Source: Acestrorhynchus altus (Eukaryota; Chordata; Actinopteri; Characiformes; Acestrorhynchidae). From it: a stretch of DNA of 64,000 bases. Below, piece by piece: positions 13,001 through 26,600 of this stretch. The first letter of the stretch is position 1, and each line of letters begins with the position of its first letter. The position numbers and the translations under genes were made by a program. Under the pieces are notes generated by a model. The model was not told where the DNA came from and did no database searches. It saw only the letters and a list, made by a program, of their open reading frames with translations. Location of the stretch: contig CM067514.1 in the NCBI GenBank assembly GCA_034509495.1, positions 3,094,347 to 3,158,346 on the forward strand, read 5' to 3'.

Positions 13001-16000
13001 TATCTGAATAAGGATCAAGTTCAAATTATTCAGTGGTCAGGTCACATTTTTACAAATTGAGCCTCCTCTCGTGGTACGAATGTAAAACAATGTACTAAAC
13101 CTCATCTCTCTAAAAATAATAAAAAGGGATCAGAATTACTGCGTATTTTTAATCGTGAGCACTTGATTTTCAGACATCTTTACCTTTGAGGCTGCTTCCT
13201 TCTTCAGGTTCTTCTGCATGATATGGAACTCGTATTCTGCCCGTGGGTGGTTCTGGAGAAAACAACAGGTTCACATTTCAAAACCGTGAATAGGGCCTTC
13301 CCACAATTCTGTGCACCCAGCCTTTTGAGAAAGGAGTGACTGGTACCAGAGCGTTATGCAGTGAAGTGAAGTGCATGGTGACAGGACCCAACGGGATGTT
13401 TTTTTTGTTTTTGTTTTTTTTTTTTTTGCGAAAAGCGTCGCGTTAGCGTTCAGAGAGAGTGTACAGTGTGCAGCCTTTAAAAACCAGCTCCTTGTGGAGC
13501 TACCGCAGTGCTTTCATTACACACAGTCTTTTTTCTTGCCCCCTTCACTTTGGCTTGTCGAGCCTAATGGTGCAGTGCTCTGAGTGACAGATGGTGCAAA
13601 AGTAGTGAGCAGCTTTATGACCTGCAGGGCGGACATAGGAGAGAGCAGGAGTCCCCTAGACCCCCACACAGAGCAGCTGATGCTTTAAGGAGAAATAAAA
13701 AAAAAAAAAAAAGAATTGCAGTGTGGCGGTTTAGGCAACCTATCCTCGGAGTGAAACAGCAAAGGCCAGAGCAAGAATGTGAGAGAAGATGAGAGCTGCA
13801 CGTTTAGGACATTGGTAGGTTATTGCTGGCTTGCCACAACTAAGAGTAGAGTTAGAAAAGAAGGCAAAGGCATAAATCAGATGTTCAAACCTTAAGTTCC
13901 TCCTGTACAAAAACACGAACAGAAGAAATCAGTCACAGCACAGACACTTTCATTTCTCAGTCAACACGGCTTCAGGATGAAATCAATAGCTTAGAGAATG
14001 TCCCAGAGTCTACAGAATTATGCCAGCATCCTCAGCCGCTATCTTAATGGACTATCTTAAGTGTGAAACTAACCTCCTCGTCTTCAAAGCCCGTCAGGTC
14101 CCAGATGTAATTGAGCCTCATCTGCCTCCTCTTCCAGTGCTCCATGAACATAGTAGCTGCAGAACATGGGGAAAGCAAGTTCAGGCCACGGCAAAAACGA
14201 CAAAAGGCTCTACTTACTCGTATTCTGTTGAGTATCGATCTCGTCCAGACGTGGGAGATTCGTACAGCAATTAAGCTTCAGATGCACCAGAAATATTGAC
14301 TGTGTATTTATTCTGTATCTCATTCAGTTCTCAACAGGAGCCGACATGTCTCACACCAACCTCTCAACTTTTCAAACCTGAGCCAAAACTGAGGAGATTT
14401 TTGCAAAGCGAGGGCATTTTTCAAGCTAAAGAGTCAAAAAATAGTCCAAAACAGTCGGCTTTTTAAGAAGCTCAGTATTTGAGCAAGGGATAAGCTGTGG
14501 ATTTGAGAGCGAGGGGGATTTAGGTGTGCCACAAACTGAGGAAAAAAGGCAGCGAGACAGGGACGGAGAGGACGCAGATGCATAGTGACAGAGGTACTAG
14601 TGTGGAAGGAGTAGTAGAGCCAAATCCCTGCTGAAATAGGTGACTGAGATAAAACACAAATGATTAACCTTTAGAACTCTAGGCCAATTCTGTGGGACGT
14701 TTTTGTACTTTGCCGTACTTTTGTTCACCAATAAGTATTTATAGGAAACAGTCACACATACCAGTAAAGATGAAGGGCATTTAAAAATTTATATGTGTCT
14801 ACAATTAAGGTTTTGTTTGTCATAATGACAAGAAACAGAAATCATTTAGGTATGAAAATCATCTGAAAGTGCAAGAATGTCGATGCTCTATTTGTAATTA
14901 TTAGATTGACATGTATATTTCTAATAATACGTTCTCCAAACAAAATTGACAGTGGTCCACATAAAATGTAAAAATATCCTTTTATTATTTTTGTTATTTA
15001 TGCATGTATCAGTATTATTCCTTCTCAGGACTTTTATTCTAAAATTTGAACACTATGTGAGCAGAGAGCAAACAGCCCCTCTTTTCTCATTTTGGGGTCA
15101 GTGAGAGTCTGCATGCAGGTTGAGCATGTACACATGGACAGAGCAGTAAACATGCACTGGAAGCTCTTTTGGTATTTAAACTGGGATTCAATTCAGCTGG
15201 AATCGAGTGAATTTTCGCTGTTTTCTGAGCTTGATTACTCACTGATAATTCATCACACAATGATGAGACCTTAGTTATATCAGGATCGTCTGTAGTTTGT
15301 TGATGTAGTTTAATGTGGCCCTGAAATATGACGCCTAGAAAATGGCATGTAACTGCACGCAAAGTCCGGATCTTGGGTTCAAAGAGTTAAATTACTCTTA
15401 AGTAACAAAAAGATGTGTCCACAAACTTTTGGCCTCTGTATGAATGATGTTTACAATCAACGGGCCTGGCTGTATCCTTGTTCTCACTGCTGTTTGGTTA
15501 ATGTGCTGCTTAAGTACCTAAAGGGGCAATTACTTTTAAAACTAAATAAACTGTTTATTTAATACGGTGGACGGAATGTCCTTAAGACAAACACCAACAT
15601 TATCACAGCTGTTTTGGAACATTGTAAAAAAGAACTGACTGTGGCACATCAGTCAAACAACACCGAACAACTTAGTAAAACACATTTGTGCAGCTGAATT
15701 GCTTCATAATTCAAATCTACTGATTTTATAGCTGAAAAAAAGTGAACACCATAAAAAATATGGTTAAAAGCTATATTTTAAGAATGAAAATGTGATCTTG
15801 CATTGGATACCCTGTATCCAAGTCCCATTTCTTTGAGTGCATTACAGACAGAAAACAGTATTATTAGTTACATTTTAGTGACGTAGTGCAACAATGTGTG
15901 TACGCTGTAAGTATACTATACGTTACTGTGTATACTTATCTTTTATACCGTATATTTTTATCTATAACTGTTTGTGGGTAGGTAGGTAGGTACGTAGGTA

Positions 16001-19000
16001 GGTGGGTGGGTAGTTATACCACTAATTAGATTTTCGCTAAATAATTTACCTTTATGAATTTTAAAGTATGTTATAGCTGCATAAACATCATGCAGGTAGC
16101 AGTACAACATGTACCCCTGTAGATGCTACTGTGAGGGACTCTGCACCCACCTTCACACCTCCCTAATGTTATGCGACAGTAACCCTGATATGAGAAGAGC
16201 AGTCGGTGTTGATTTACAGCAACACCGTACAAAATGAACCTTCTAACTTTCTTCTCCACCTTCTATCTGGTTATGAACACAAAGGATTCCTCAGAAGCCA
16301 GGGCTGATCATGTATTAATTGAGGAAAATGACCCAATATTACATATCTGTGAGGGCAAAAGTATGTGTGGGAAGGGACATCGCTTGTATTACGGATGGGA
16401 CACAAATAATGTGTGTTACGTGTCTAATAACTGAGAAAGAGCAGGTCAGAACACTGCTTACCCCAGAGAGCCATGAATATGGAGAAGAAGACGGTGGCAG
16501 TGTTGTCGAACAGGTGGCTCGCCCTGGCAGTGCCACAGGCTGTGACCAGTTTCCAGTAGCTGCAGGCACGGTCACACAGCGGGCACATGGTGATGTTATT
16601 CCTCTCATCACAGATTTCCATACTGAGCAAGTGGGAGAGAACACAGGAGATCAGCACCACATTATGACCTTCCATTATGTTCATTTATCTATAAACCTTG
16701 AATCTTTCTGAACTGGCCTACATGAAATATGAATCAGTGTATGAGTGTGTGTATATATAAGGGCATAATTGCCTTACTATGGCAATAATACTGGTCATTG
16801 CAAAGTATCTGTATGCATTAGTTAGAAGGGGTGTCCACAAACATTTGGACATACAGTGTATATCTGGAAAGAAACTCATTTTGCTCAGATTGATCAATGT
16901 ATCACTTGTAGTAGGCACTGTGTCCTGGTCCCCATGACTCCACTGTAAAGAAGTGGTCATAATGCTGATATATGGGAGCTTCTGGACGGTAGAAATCGTT
17001 CACAGTGATGCATCTGCTCCAAGTAGGATCATCTAAGTCATCCTCAAAAAATGAAGACGAATTAGTTTAGAATCAGTTCTTCAAACTTTTCTGACTAACG
17101 GTGTAACATAGCCATAAAAGAACCACTTACTGCTGAACTGGGAGTGTTGGAGGGGGGGCTTGTCATTTGTGTTTGAATGCCAGCAGCAGCTATTCACACA
17201 TATCCAGTCTGTCTTCTGCTTCAGCATAAGGGTAAGTGCACTTGAAGAGCGGTATGAATTCAATGCACATGCTGAGAACTGCCATTACAGACTACATTAG
17301 AGTCCATTATGACTGCAGACGACCTTACAATTCCATCACAACTTTTGTCTATCTAATTACAACATGATTCAAAAAACACCAGGAGTCTGACCACTGGCTG
17401 TTAGGCAGGTGAATCAGAGATGATCACCAACTTTTTATATAGGGCACTTTGCTCTCACGTTCTCTGCTCACCCTGTTCACTCAAACTTCCACGCTGGTGA
17501 CTGGACGCTATTCGGGCCAGCCTCTGATGGGTGTGGAACTCTCCGAAATGAACAGCATAACTGACGTGGATGTTGTTGCAGGCCTACCAGATGCTGAGAA
17601 ATTGACCATTACCATGGTGATTGCTGACCATGCTGTGTCACATGTCAGTGTTTAAAAATGACGATATTTGCAATCAAATCACAAAGGCAACTGACCGGAT
17701 CTGCTGCCCAACCTATCCCCTGACCTGCCCACCCCTATGCTGGCTGTCCTGTCTCCTGACCTGCTCACCATACAATCTCCTGACCTGCTGCCCATCCTAT
17801 CTTCTGACCTGCCAACCCCGGTGCCAGCTTTCCTGCCTCCTGACCTGCTCACCTTACAATCACCTGACTCGCTGGTCATCAAATTAGCCCCTAAATTTGT
17901 AAATGTTGACTGAACGTCGGTGTCGTTTTAGTCCTCAACAGGCCAGTCAAGTGTCCCTCCTACTCCTGAACATTTGAAAGCAAGGAAGGGGAGGCGGAGC
18001 GTGCTCCTCACAACAGAGAACTTATAAATACGAGTAGGCATTTTCGAGAAGACTCTTATGAAAGTACTGTCAGACAAAGCTGGAGTTTCATAAACCCATC
18101 AAGCCTGGTCCTGCTGTACTCCAGCAGAGTCGTGTCTGGGTTCAAATGAGTTGCTCTGGCTGTCAGCGCTGACCTGGGGATGTTGTCATCCACGGTGGCA
18201 CAGCCGTACAAGAACACGATGACGCCCACGATCGCTGCTGGAATCAGCATCTGAGTGTACACACCCAGCCAGGCAAAGTACAGACCCACTTTCTCTCCAA
18301 AGTACTTCCTGTGTATGTCAGAGGAAGAAAGAAAGAGAGACATGAGATAGAGACTGAAAAATAGACACAGAGAGTTTAAAGATATAATTCGGCAGGTCAA
18401 ATTTACACCGTTTCCTTGTTCATTTTTAAATATGTTGTCGCTGTCAAGCAAAAATTTCCATTCATTTTTCAACACAGTGTGAATCCTGCAGTTGGTCTTT
18501 ACATTTTCTCAGAATTTCGTGAAGAAAGGATTAATAGAAATACTCCAAAATGACAGTCTTCTCCACTGAAACTTAAGGTTTTCTTTCTCTTGTAAAGCTG
18601 CTGTTTTGGAGATTTTTGCATGAATTTTTGATTTTTGTATGTTTTGTTTGCTGTGCATATTACAAGCAATAAATGCAAATTATAATAAAAGTATTTGCAA
18701 TTTTTGCAACCCATTGGCTGGTTTCCATAGATTTCTTATCACCAATTAGCAATTAAACACTTTAATGAAATCATTATCTTGCAAAATCGTGTAACTGCAT
18801 AAGTTTATGTGGTAATTTTATGGTAAATTTTGTAATTTCACTTTCCCTGATCTCCCCATTGACTATTAATATAACACAGCGGTTTATTTACACCAGTCAA
18901 CCATAACATTATGCTTCTACACCCATCCATTATTATCAGCACACAGGAGCACTTTGTAGTTCTATAATTACAGACTGTAGTTCATCTGTTTCTCTGCAGA

Positions 19001-22000
19001 CTTTATTCTCCTCCGTCCACCCTGATCATTGTTCGAGAAATCCACATACACTCAAAAAAAATTGCTGAACCCAGAAGGACGTGTGGGATTGCAGTGCTGT
19101 TGGGAAGGAAGATGAAGGTGATCAGGATCAATAACTGATGATAACTGTATCTGATCTGATCAATATTTATTGATCTACTCATACAGAAGTGGTGTCTCTC
19201 AGTACGGCGTCAGGTTTAACACAACATGCCAGACGTCTCTGCATGAAGGTGTAGAGGTTCCTAATGGTGTCCTGTGATGATCCATCCCATGCAGCTTGAA
19301 TGTTCTCCCTCAGTTCTGCAGATGGTGTGGTAGGGGTGGAGTGTTGATAGAGCGTCCAATAGCATCCCACACATTTTCAATCAGGGACAGGTCTGGAGAT
19401 GAGACCGACCATGGCGTAGTATCTGTGTCTTCAAGACGAGATCTTGAGACGGCAGCAGTGTGTGGACGAGCGTCGTCCTGTTGGAATAGAGCACCAGGGT
19501 GTGTTCAGAAAAGGTTGAACCACCAACGTTGGGCTCAAAGTACCTGTAATGAAGATGCTGCCATTCTGAGTGACCCTAGGACAGTCTGACACGATACCAT
19601 TGTATTGGATTGATTCTTTCTGGGTCCAGCTATTTGTTTTCGGTGATGAATGTATCAAGACTTCACAATCAAATATTCAGAATTTCAAAAAGAGAATAAA
19701 TATCAATGCAAAATGTGAACAGATATCTCAGATATTTGAATTTTTGTGTACAAAATCCTTGAACTTTTGAATAGACCATTTGACAATACCTCAAGCTTTC
19801 CTTATTATAATTTATTGTCTACAAAAATGTGAATATGATAAATGATTCCCAACTACTGAACTGTGACTCTGTGACAAAATGCCTTGAAAGAATCTCTTCC
19901 CCGTCATCAGGAATGCAGAAGAAACAGGTAAACATCAGTGCTCAGGTTCCTACCGGATTAGTCCGATGGGCTGGTACTTGTAGAAGATGCTGTAACTCGC
20001 CCACTCCTCGTACAAGCGCTGCACAGAAAGTGATGGAAATGAACTGACATACATCATAAAACAAGTGCAATTAAGCCATTTGTTAGCAAACTCAGATGTA
20101 CGGTGACTGAACACCCCCACGTAATGGGAATTACGAAAAGAAAGCGAAACGGATGGATTCAAAACAACTCACGCCTTTGGTGAGGATTATAGCCTGCACA
20201 GGTCTCAGTGCTCTGTCCCTTGGGGACATAATCATTAGAAATGAATGAAGCAGTAATCAAGCAGGCAAGCATTCCTAAGCCTTTCTAGGGTAAAAGAAAG
20301 CTATAAAGATGAATAATTGATTCCGTTTGATCCGATGTGATCATTGATTCAACAGAGCGTGATTCCCCAATGGATGCACCAGTAATACGGTCTAAAAATC
20401 GGAAGTAGATGGTTTCTTTGGAGGTGTGTAACACAGTGGGGTGTTCTGGTGAGAAATCAGTGGTACTAGGTCTCACATGGGGATGGTCCACAGTGTCACA
20501 TCAGACTGATATGTACTGGGTGTGGCTGGAAACTCAAATGTGCAGCAATGCCACTGATTTCCGCAAGGCAAATCAGATTTGTTCCTCAGATCAGATTGAT
20601 TTCCTCAGATATTTATAGAATACTGCCTATCGACCATAAGTATATTCCACACCACAATGATGTAATGTGATTTGAACAGCCAGAGCATCCAGCCAGTGAC
20701 ACATCTGTACGAGTCACACTGTAATTACCGTATTATCCGGACTATAAGCCGCTACTTTTTTCCACGCTTTAAACCATGCAGCTTATAATGTGGTGCAGCT
20801 TTTTCTTCTTATATATGATATTTTCCAGGTTTTTTTTTAAACTTTGCGGGTGTGGCTTATATTCCGGAAAATACGGTACATTTCAAACCACCTCCAAATG
20901 GTGGGATCCTGGGCTGGCAGTCTCAACATCATCATGCTGGAAATAGCCATTAAAAGACGGCATTACAACTGTGGTCAGGAAGGGAAGCACAGTGTCAGCA
21001 ACAAAACTCAAACAATGTGTGGCAGTCAAGCGATGACTGATTGATATTAACGAATCAAAGTGTACTGTGGAAACCGTTCCCACACCAGCACACCACCTCC
21101 GGCAGCCTAGACTGTCCAAACAAGGGAAGTTGGGTCCATAGATTCAAGCTGCTGGTGCCAAATTCTGACTCTACCATCTGTGCGTTGAACTGAGGTTCAT
21201 CAGAGCAGCATTTCTGCTGCCCAGGCCACTGCATCCTCCGCTTTCTGTTCTCGGCCAAAAGAATCGTAACATGTTAATCCAGCGTGAAAGAGCACTTTCA
21301 CCAGGGCTAACAGACAGATGTGTGGTGGCATCTAGCAAATTCCCTCAGACTTTGACAGAGAACTGCCTTTCGACTGCAAATATATCAATCCCGCATCCCT
21401 ACTGGTGGTAACGAGTGTGCAGACGCAGGGTAAGAGGGGCGAGCAGGATAGACCACCTCTAATAAGTGTAGCAGATTGCAAAGGGAATCAAATCTTTCTT
21501 TATCCCTTTCCCTCTCTCTCTCCCTCTCACCTCATCATGTCTGTACAGTAATACAGCGAGCCTGTGATCCCCTCTGAGCTTGTTTACACAAATCACTTTT
21601 AGTGAATTCATGTTCTCGTAGCATTTTTTTTATTATTATTATATTCGTGCAGACTCGCCAACAAGCCTGCCGTAGCAGCGCTCACAGATGGTGGAGTGGG
21701 AAATTATCCTGTTGCCGTGGTGACACTCTTGTGCTGATAATTATTCCTTGTTGAAAGTCTGTGCTGATCTCGTCCAGAGCCACTGCGGGCTGTCCATGGT
21801 CAGGACTTGGGGCTTGGATCAAGCTTGTTTTTCCCCCTCAGCTGACTCTCTCATGGTACACTGAACACTGAACTGAGACTCGAGACCAGCACAGGTGAAA
21901 GCTGTGCACAGGAACGATGACTGAGGTGTTGATTGACACCCTCTGTGTTACCCTGTGATAAATATTCAATACTCGCCCTGAGAGTGTTAGAATGTGTTTG

Positions 22001-23437
22001 ACCGCACTGTTTACAAACATAATTTATGATCATTTATGATAATATGACATATAAAATGTTACACATCTCATGAAAAACATCAGGAAGGATCTCTACGCAA
22101 CAAACGATTACTCACACAGCACCGATTTCAGGCCGAACTGAACATTTTACTATATGTTCACCAATTAACCATAACACTATGACCACACCATTGTTTCTAC
22201 AGTCACTGTCCATTTCCTCAGCTCCTCTTACCGCACAAGAGCACTTTTGTGAACACTGTGTCCACTCACCGTCCACTCTATTAGACACTCCTACCGAGTG
22301 TCTCCACCTTGTAGATGTAAAGTCAGAGACAGAAGCTCATCTGTTCCTGCACAGTTTGTGTTGGTCGTCCTCTAGTCCTTCATCAGTGCTCACAGGACGC
22401 TGCCCACAGGACGCTGTCAGCTGGACATTTCTGGTTGGTGGACTGTTGAGTCCGGCAGGGACACTGAGAGGGTTAAGTACTCCAGCAGCACTGCTGGGTC
22501 TGATCCATTCATACCACTGCAGTCACTGCAGTGCTGAGAATGACCCACCACCCACATAACAGCTGCTCTGTGGTGGTCCTGTGGGGTCCTGATCATTGAA
22601 GATCAGGGTGAAAGGAGGAGAATAAAGTCTGCAGAGAAACAGATGAACTACAGTCTGGAATTTTAGAACTACAAAGAGCTCCTGTGTGGTCAGAGGAGCT
22701 TATAGAGTGGACAGTGAGTGTAGACACAAGGAGGTGGTCATAATATTATGGTTGAACTTGCTATATTATATGCTATCTAAATAGGGGCTTCTTAATACAT
22801 ACATTGGCATTAAATAAGGTTTATAAGCACTACTTGAACATTTATGACCACAGGATGTGAGAATTTGTAATACAATGATAATGATATTGGTAAAAACACC
22901 CTTAAACTAGCTGATTAACGAGGTGTATAAGAGGCCCAATTAAAAAGCCATTTATCCATTTTCAATTAAAGCTGATAAAAGACAAGCAGATATGCTTAGA
23001 TATAAATGACTTTTGAAGACACAATCATTTCAGAACTCGGGAACAATAAGTCTAAAAATCTCCTCTCTCAAGAGATGATATATGATACGATTTGATGTAT
23101 CAGTTTCAGTATCAGTATTTAACTCTAACAGCAGAAACACAGCATTGCTGAATATTAAATAGTTACCTGTAATTACGATGTTTCCACAACATAATCTGAA
23201 CAAGACCTTTCTCTGTGTCTGAGGGTCCCTCTGGGAACCAAAGCATTTCCACATGAACGACCCACTCACTCTTTTTTAACAGATGTAAACAGATTATTAT
23301 CTTCTACAAAATATCTGTATCGATATTTACGATGTATCACCCAGCCCTACTTAGAACTGACAAACTGTGATTTTTAAAGCTACATGTGATTCCATATTTT
23401 GGGAAGGAAGATAAATGACTATTGTTGTTGTTGTTAA

Positions 23438-23474
<37 letters not shown>

Positions 23475-23506
23475 AAGCATTAATAATGATAATAATAGTA
23501 ATAATA

Positions 23507-23537
<31 letters not shown>

Positions 23538-23566
23538 TGATGACGACGATGGTGCTGCTGATGGTG

Positions 23567-23603
<37 letters not shown>

Positions 23604-26600
23604 AATTACTCTTATTATTACGCACATGTTATGAAGCCCCATGGCCTTTAAATAAAGTGCTGCCCCTTATTTATAAACATCAGGAACAGATGATGACAAA
23701 ATAGGTCAGCAAATAGCTGTAAGGCTAACAGGCTCTACAGACCCCTTATAATACAGACCCCTTGTCTCCACTACTATCATAGTGAGATTCAACATTCCCA
23801 GTATTCCCAGACTGAACACTCATGATTGTCAGCCTACATTACACACCCTGTGTAAGTGTATTATTAGTCCAGGCCTCCTACCTTCCTGTCATTTGTTTCC
23901 ACATCAACTCCATCAATGTCTCCCTGTAACAACAGCACATGGATGAGCATAAGCTGCAGGTGAATATTGTTATTCTCATATAAAACATTAACATTTGCCA
24001 CATTACTTACATCATGTAGTGGGTAGGCTGATGTGTAAACTCCATTGGCAAGTAGGCTGCTGATGCCTACGGACATGACATTTCAGTAAGATCAGGGCAC
24101 CTCCGAGAGCGCAGAACAAATATGCACACCAATTTCCTCCGTTTATCTTACAGAACAAAATGCCACCAGCGTGTTCTCTCGCTAACAGTCAGAACGCAGT
24201 ACCGGTGCCACGTAACATCAGTACACACGCAAAGAATCCACCAGGGCTGCCTGTCGCCTCGCTACCAGTTATCACTAATTAAACAATAAAATCAGAAGCA
24301 CGATACATTGTGTGGCCAAAAGTATGTGGACACCTTCCCATCCAATGTTACTACCAGGTTAATACCAGGTATCTACACTCCTAAAGAGAGGGTGCTTTCG
24401 AGGGTTCTTCAACAAATCCCATAGAACACTGGTTCTCAAGCTGTGGTAGGTGTACCACTGGTGTTATGTAAAGCATCTGCTGCATCTGAAAACGCCCTAC
24501 AATAGAACCCCGTGGAACTCCACAACACGCACCAATCCAAGTGGTTACCAAGTAATACACAATAGTTTCTACATTAGGACTCAGAGCTGAAAAAATTAAC
24601 CTAGGGTTCAAGGGGATGTCCCGTAGACTCCATAGTTCACTACACTGTCCTCCTGTTGTCTCAAGCTTTCCGAGATGTCTAAGTAGGTCTACTGCCCAGA
24701 AATTTAAAAAATGCTAGCTTGCAGATTGCCATGGTGGGCAAGCTCCACACAACTGGTGAAAGATGACATGTAGGCCATTCGTGGAGGTCACATCTAGCCT
24801 ACTCTGTATACGTGTGCTGGTGAAATGACTTGTAGGTGGTATTTAGAAGTTTTAGTATGATCCAAGGTGGATCATGAATTGGTGCTTCCAAATCGGGGTG
24901 GAAAACTGGCATAGAATGAAAAGAAACACTTATTTATGGACCAAACGTGGTTTTTCTAAGACACTAGTACAGCTCTCCACTAGATATTGCAACATAGCTA
25001 TGACAATTAGACTGTATTTAGCCACAAATCCATTAGTGAGGTCAGGTACAGCTGTTGGATCGTTAATCCTGGATCACAAACCCCACTCCAACTCCTCGAA
25101 TGTACTGGATGGGGCTCAATCACTCCAGAGGATCCATCCACAGTCTTTAGACCCCTCAAGCTCAAGCGTGGTATTGGGGATGGTAAACTTAGGCTTATAT
25201 GTACTTTCCCAAAAGCACTCCATTCCACTGGCAATGAGTTCACTCATTAGAAAAGCATTTGACATATAGAGTATATGGCAATTATTTATGGATCAATATG
25301 ATAAAAATGAAAATTGGAAATGCTGTCCAATCATTAAATGCACTGCATATCTGTAACATCGTCAACATTCCAAGTTACATTTTAATGATCCCAGGAACAG
25401 AAAATCCACTCTCAAACCACATAACTCTGCAGATCCATGTAAGTTTTCTACTGGTTCCTAAACGACAGTAATCAATATCTCACTGTGGTCTGAAATGTCA
25501 GGCAGCTAGAGGGATCGATGACATTAAAAGGTGAAGGCTGTGTACAAGTAGCTCCAAGGAGTCTCCAAGGAGTCTCCAAGGAGTCTTCAGACAACACCAT
25601 TATATCAAACAGTGATTAATGCACTTACCCATGGTGTACTTGCTCTTTGTGCACTTGGTTCGTTTTATAATCTCATACACCTGAGAAAAGACAGCAGAAC
25701 ATGATGTAACAGGCAGAATGACAGTCATTTATACCACAGTTACCCTTCACGTTCTGTTAAAATGGACCAATAGGAATGGCTTAAATGGCTTTTAAATATT
25801 TTTACTTTAACTTACATGTAGAGTAAGTACAAATGGTGCTAGATACACTCATTGACAAAAATAGTTCCACCCAGAAGGAAGTGTGGGATTGCAGTGCTGA
25901 CCCACTCCCATCCTGAGTGACTCCATGACAATCTGACATGACACCATTGCCATCGACTGATTCCTTCTGGGTGCAACTATTTGTTTGACAGAAAATACAG
26001 TTGAACTATTTTAAGGCCCTACTTCAATCAGCCATTACAGTAAACCTGCCCAATACTGTGTAAGCCCTCCAGTACCACAAATCCAATCAGGGCAAGGACT
26101 ACACAAGACCTGAAAGTGCCTTGAGGTATCTGGCACCAAGACTAACATTACAGCAGATCCTTTAAGTCCTGTAAGTTGAGACCTGAGGTGGACTTTTCAT
26201 GACCATCAGTGAGGTTTTGGCACCCACTGTGGTTGTCCTTCAATGAAAGTTATGGTAGGTCACTTAGGTTGGCCAGACAGCCAGCTCTATGAAGAGCCAT
26301 TGTGGTTCCAAACTTCTTTCATTTATGGATGATGGAGGCCACTGTGCTCAATGGGACCTTCAAATTTTTCTGTAAACTTCCCCAGATCTGTGTCTCCATA
26401 CAATCCTGTCTCGTCTACAGACAGTTCCGTAGACTTCATGTCCTGGTTTGTGCTCTGACCTGCACTGTCTACTATGAGACCTTATATAAACAGGTGCGTT
26501 TTTCCAAATCACATCCAATCATCTGAACTGACCACAGGTGTCCAATCAAGCTGTAGAAACATCTGAAGGATGATCAGTGGAAACTGATCTGAGCTCAATG

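Noticed and set aside
23337..23704. Leu-, Ile- and Asn-rich frames
   Set aside because: Translations of the TTA/TAA microsatellite.
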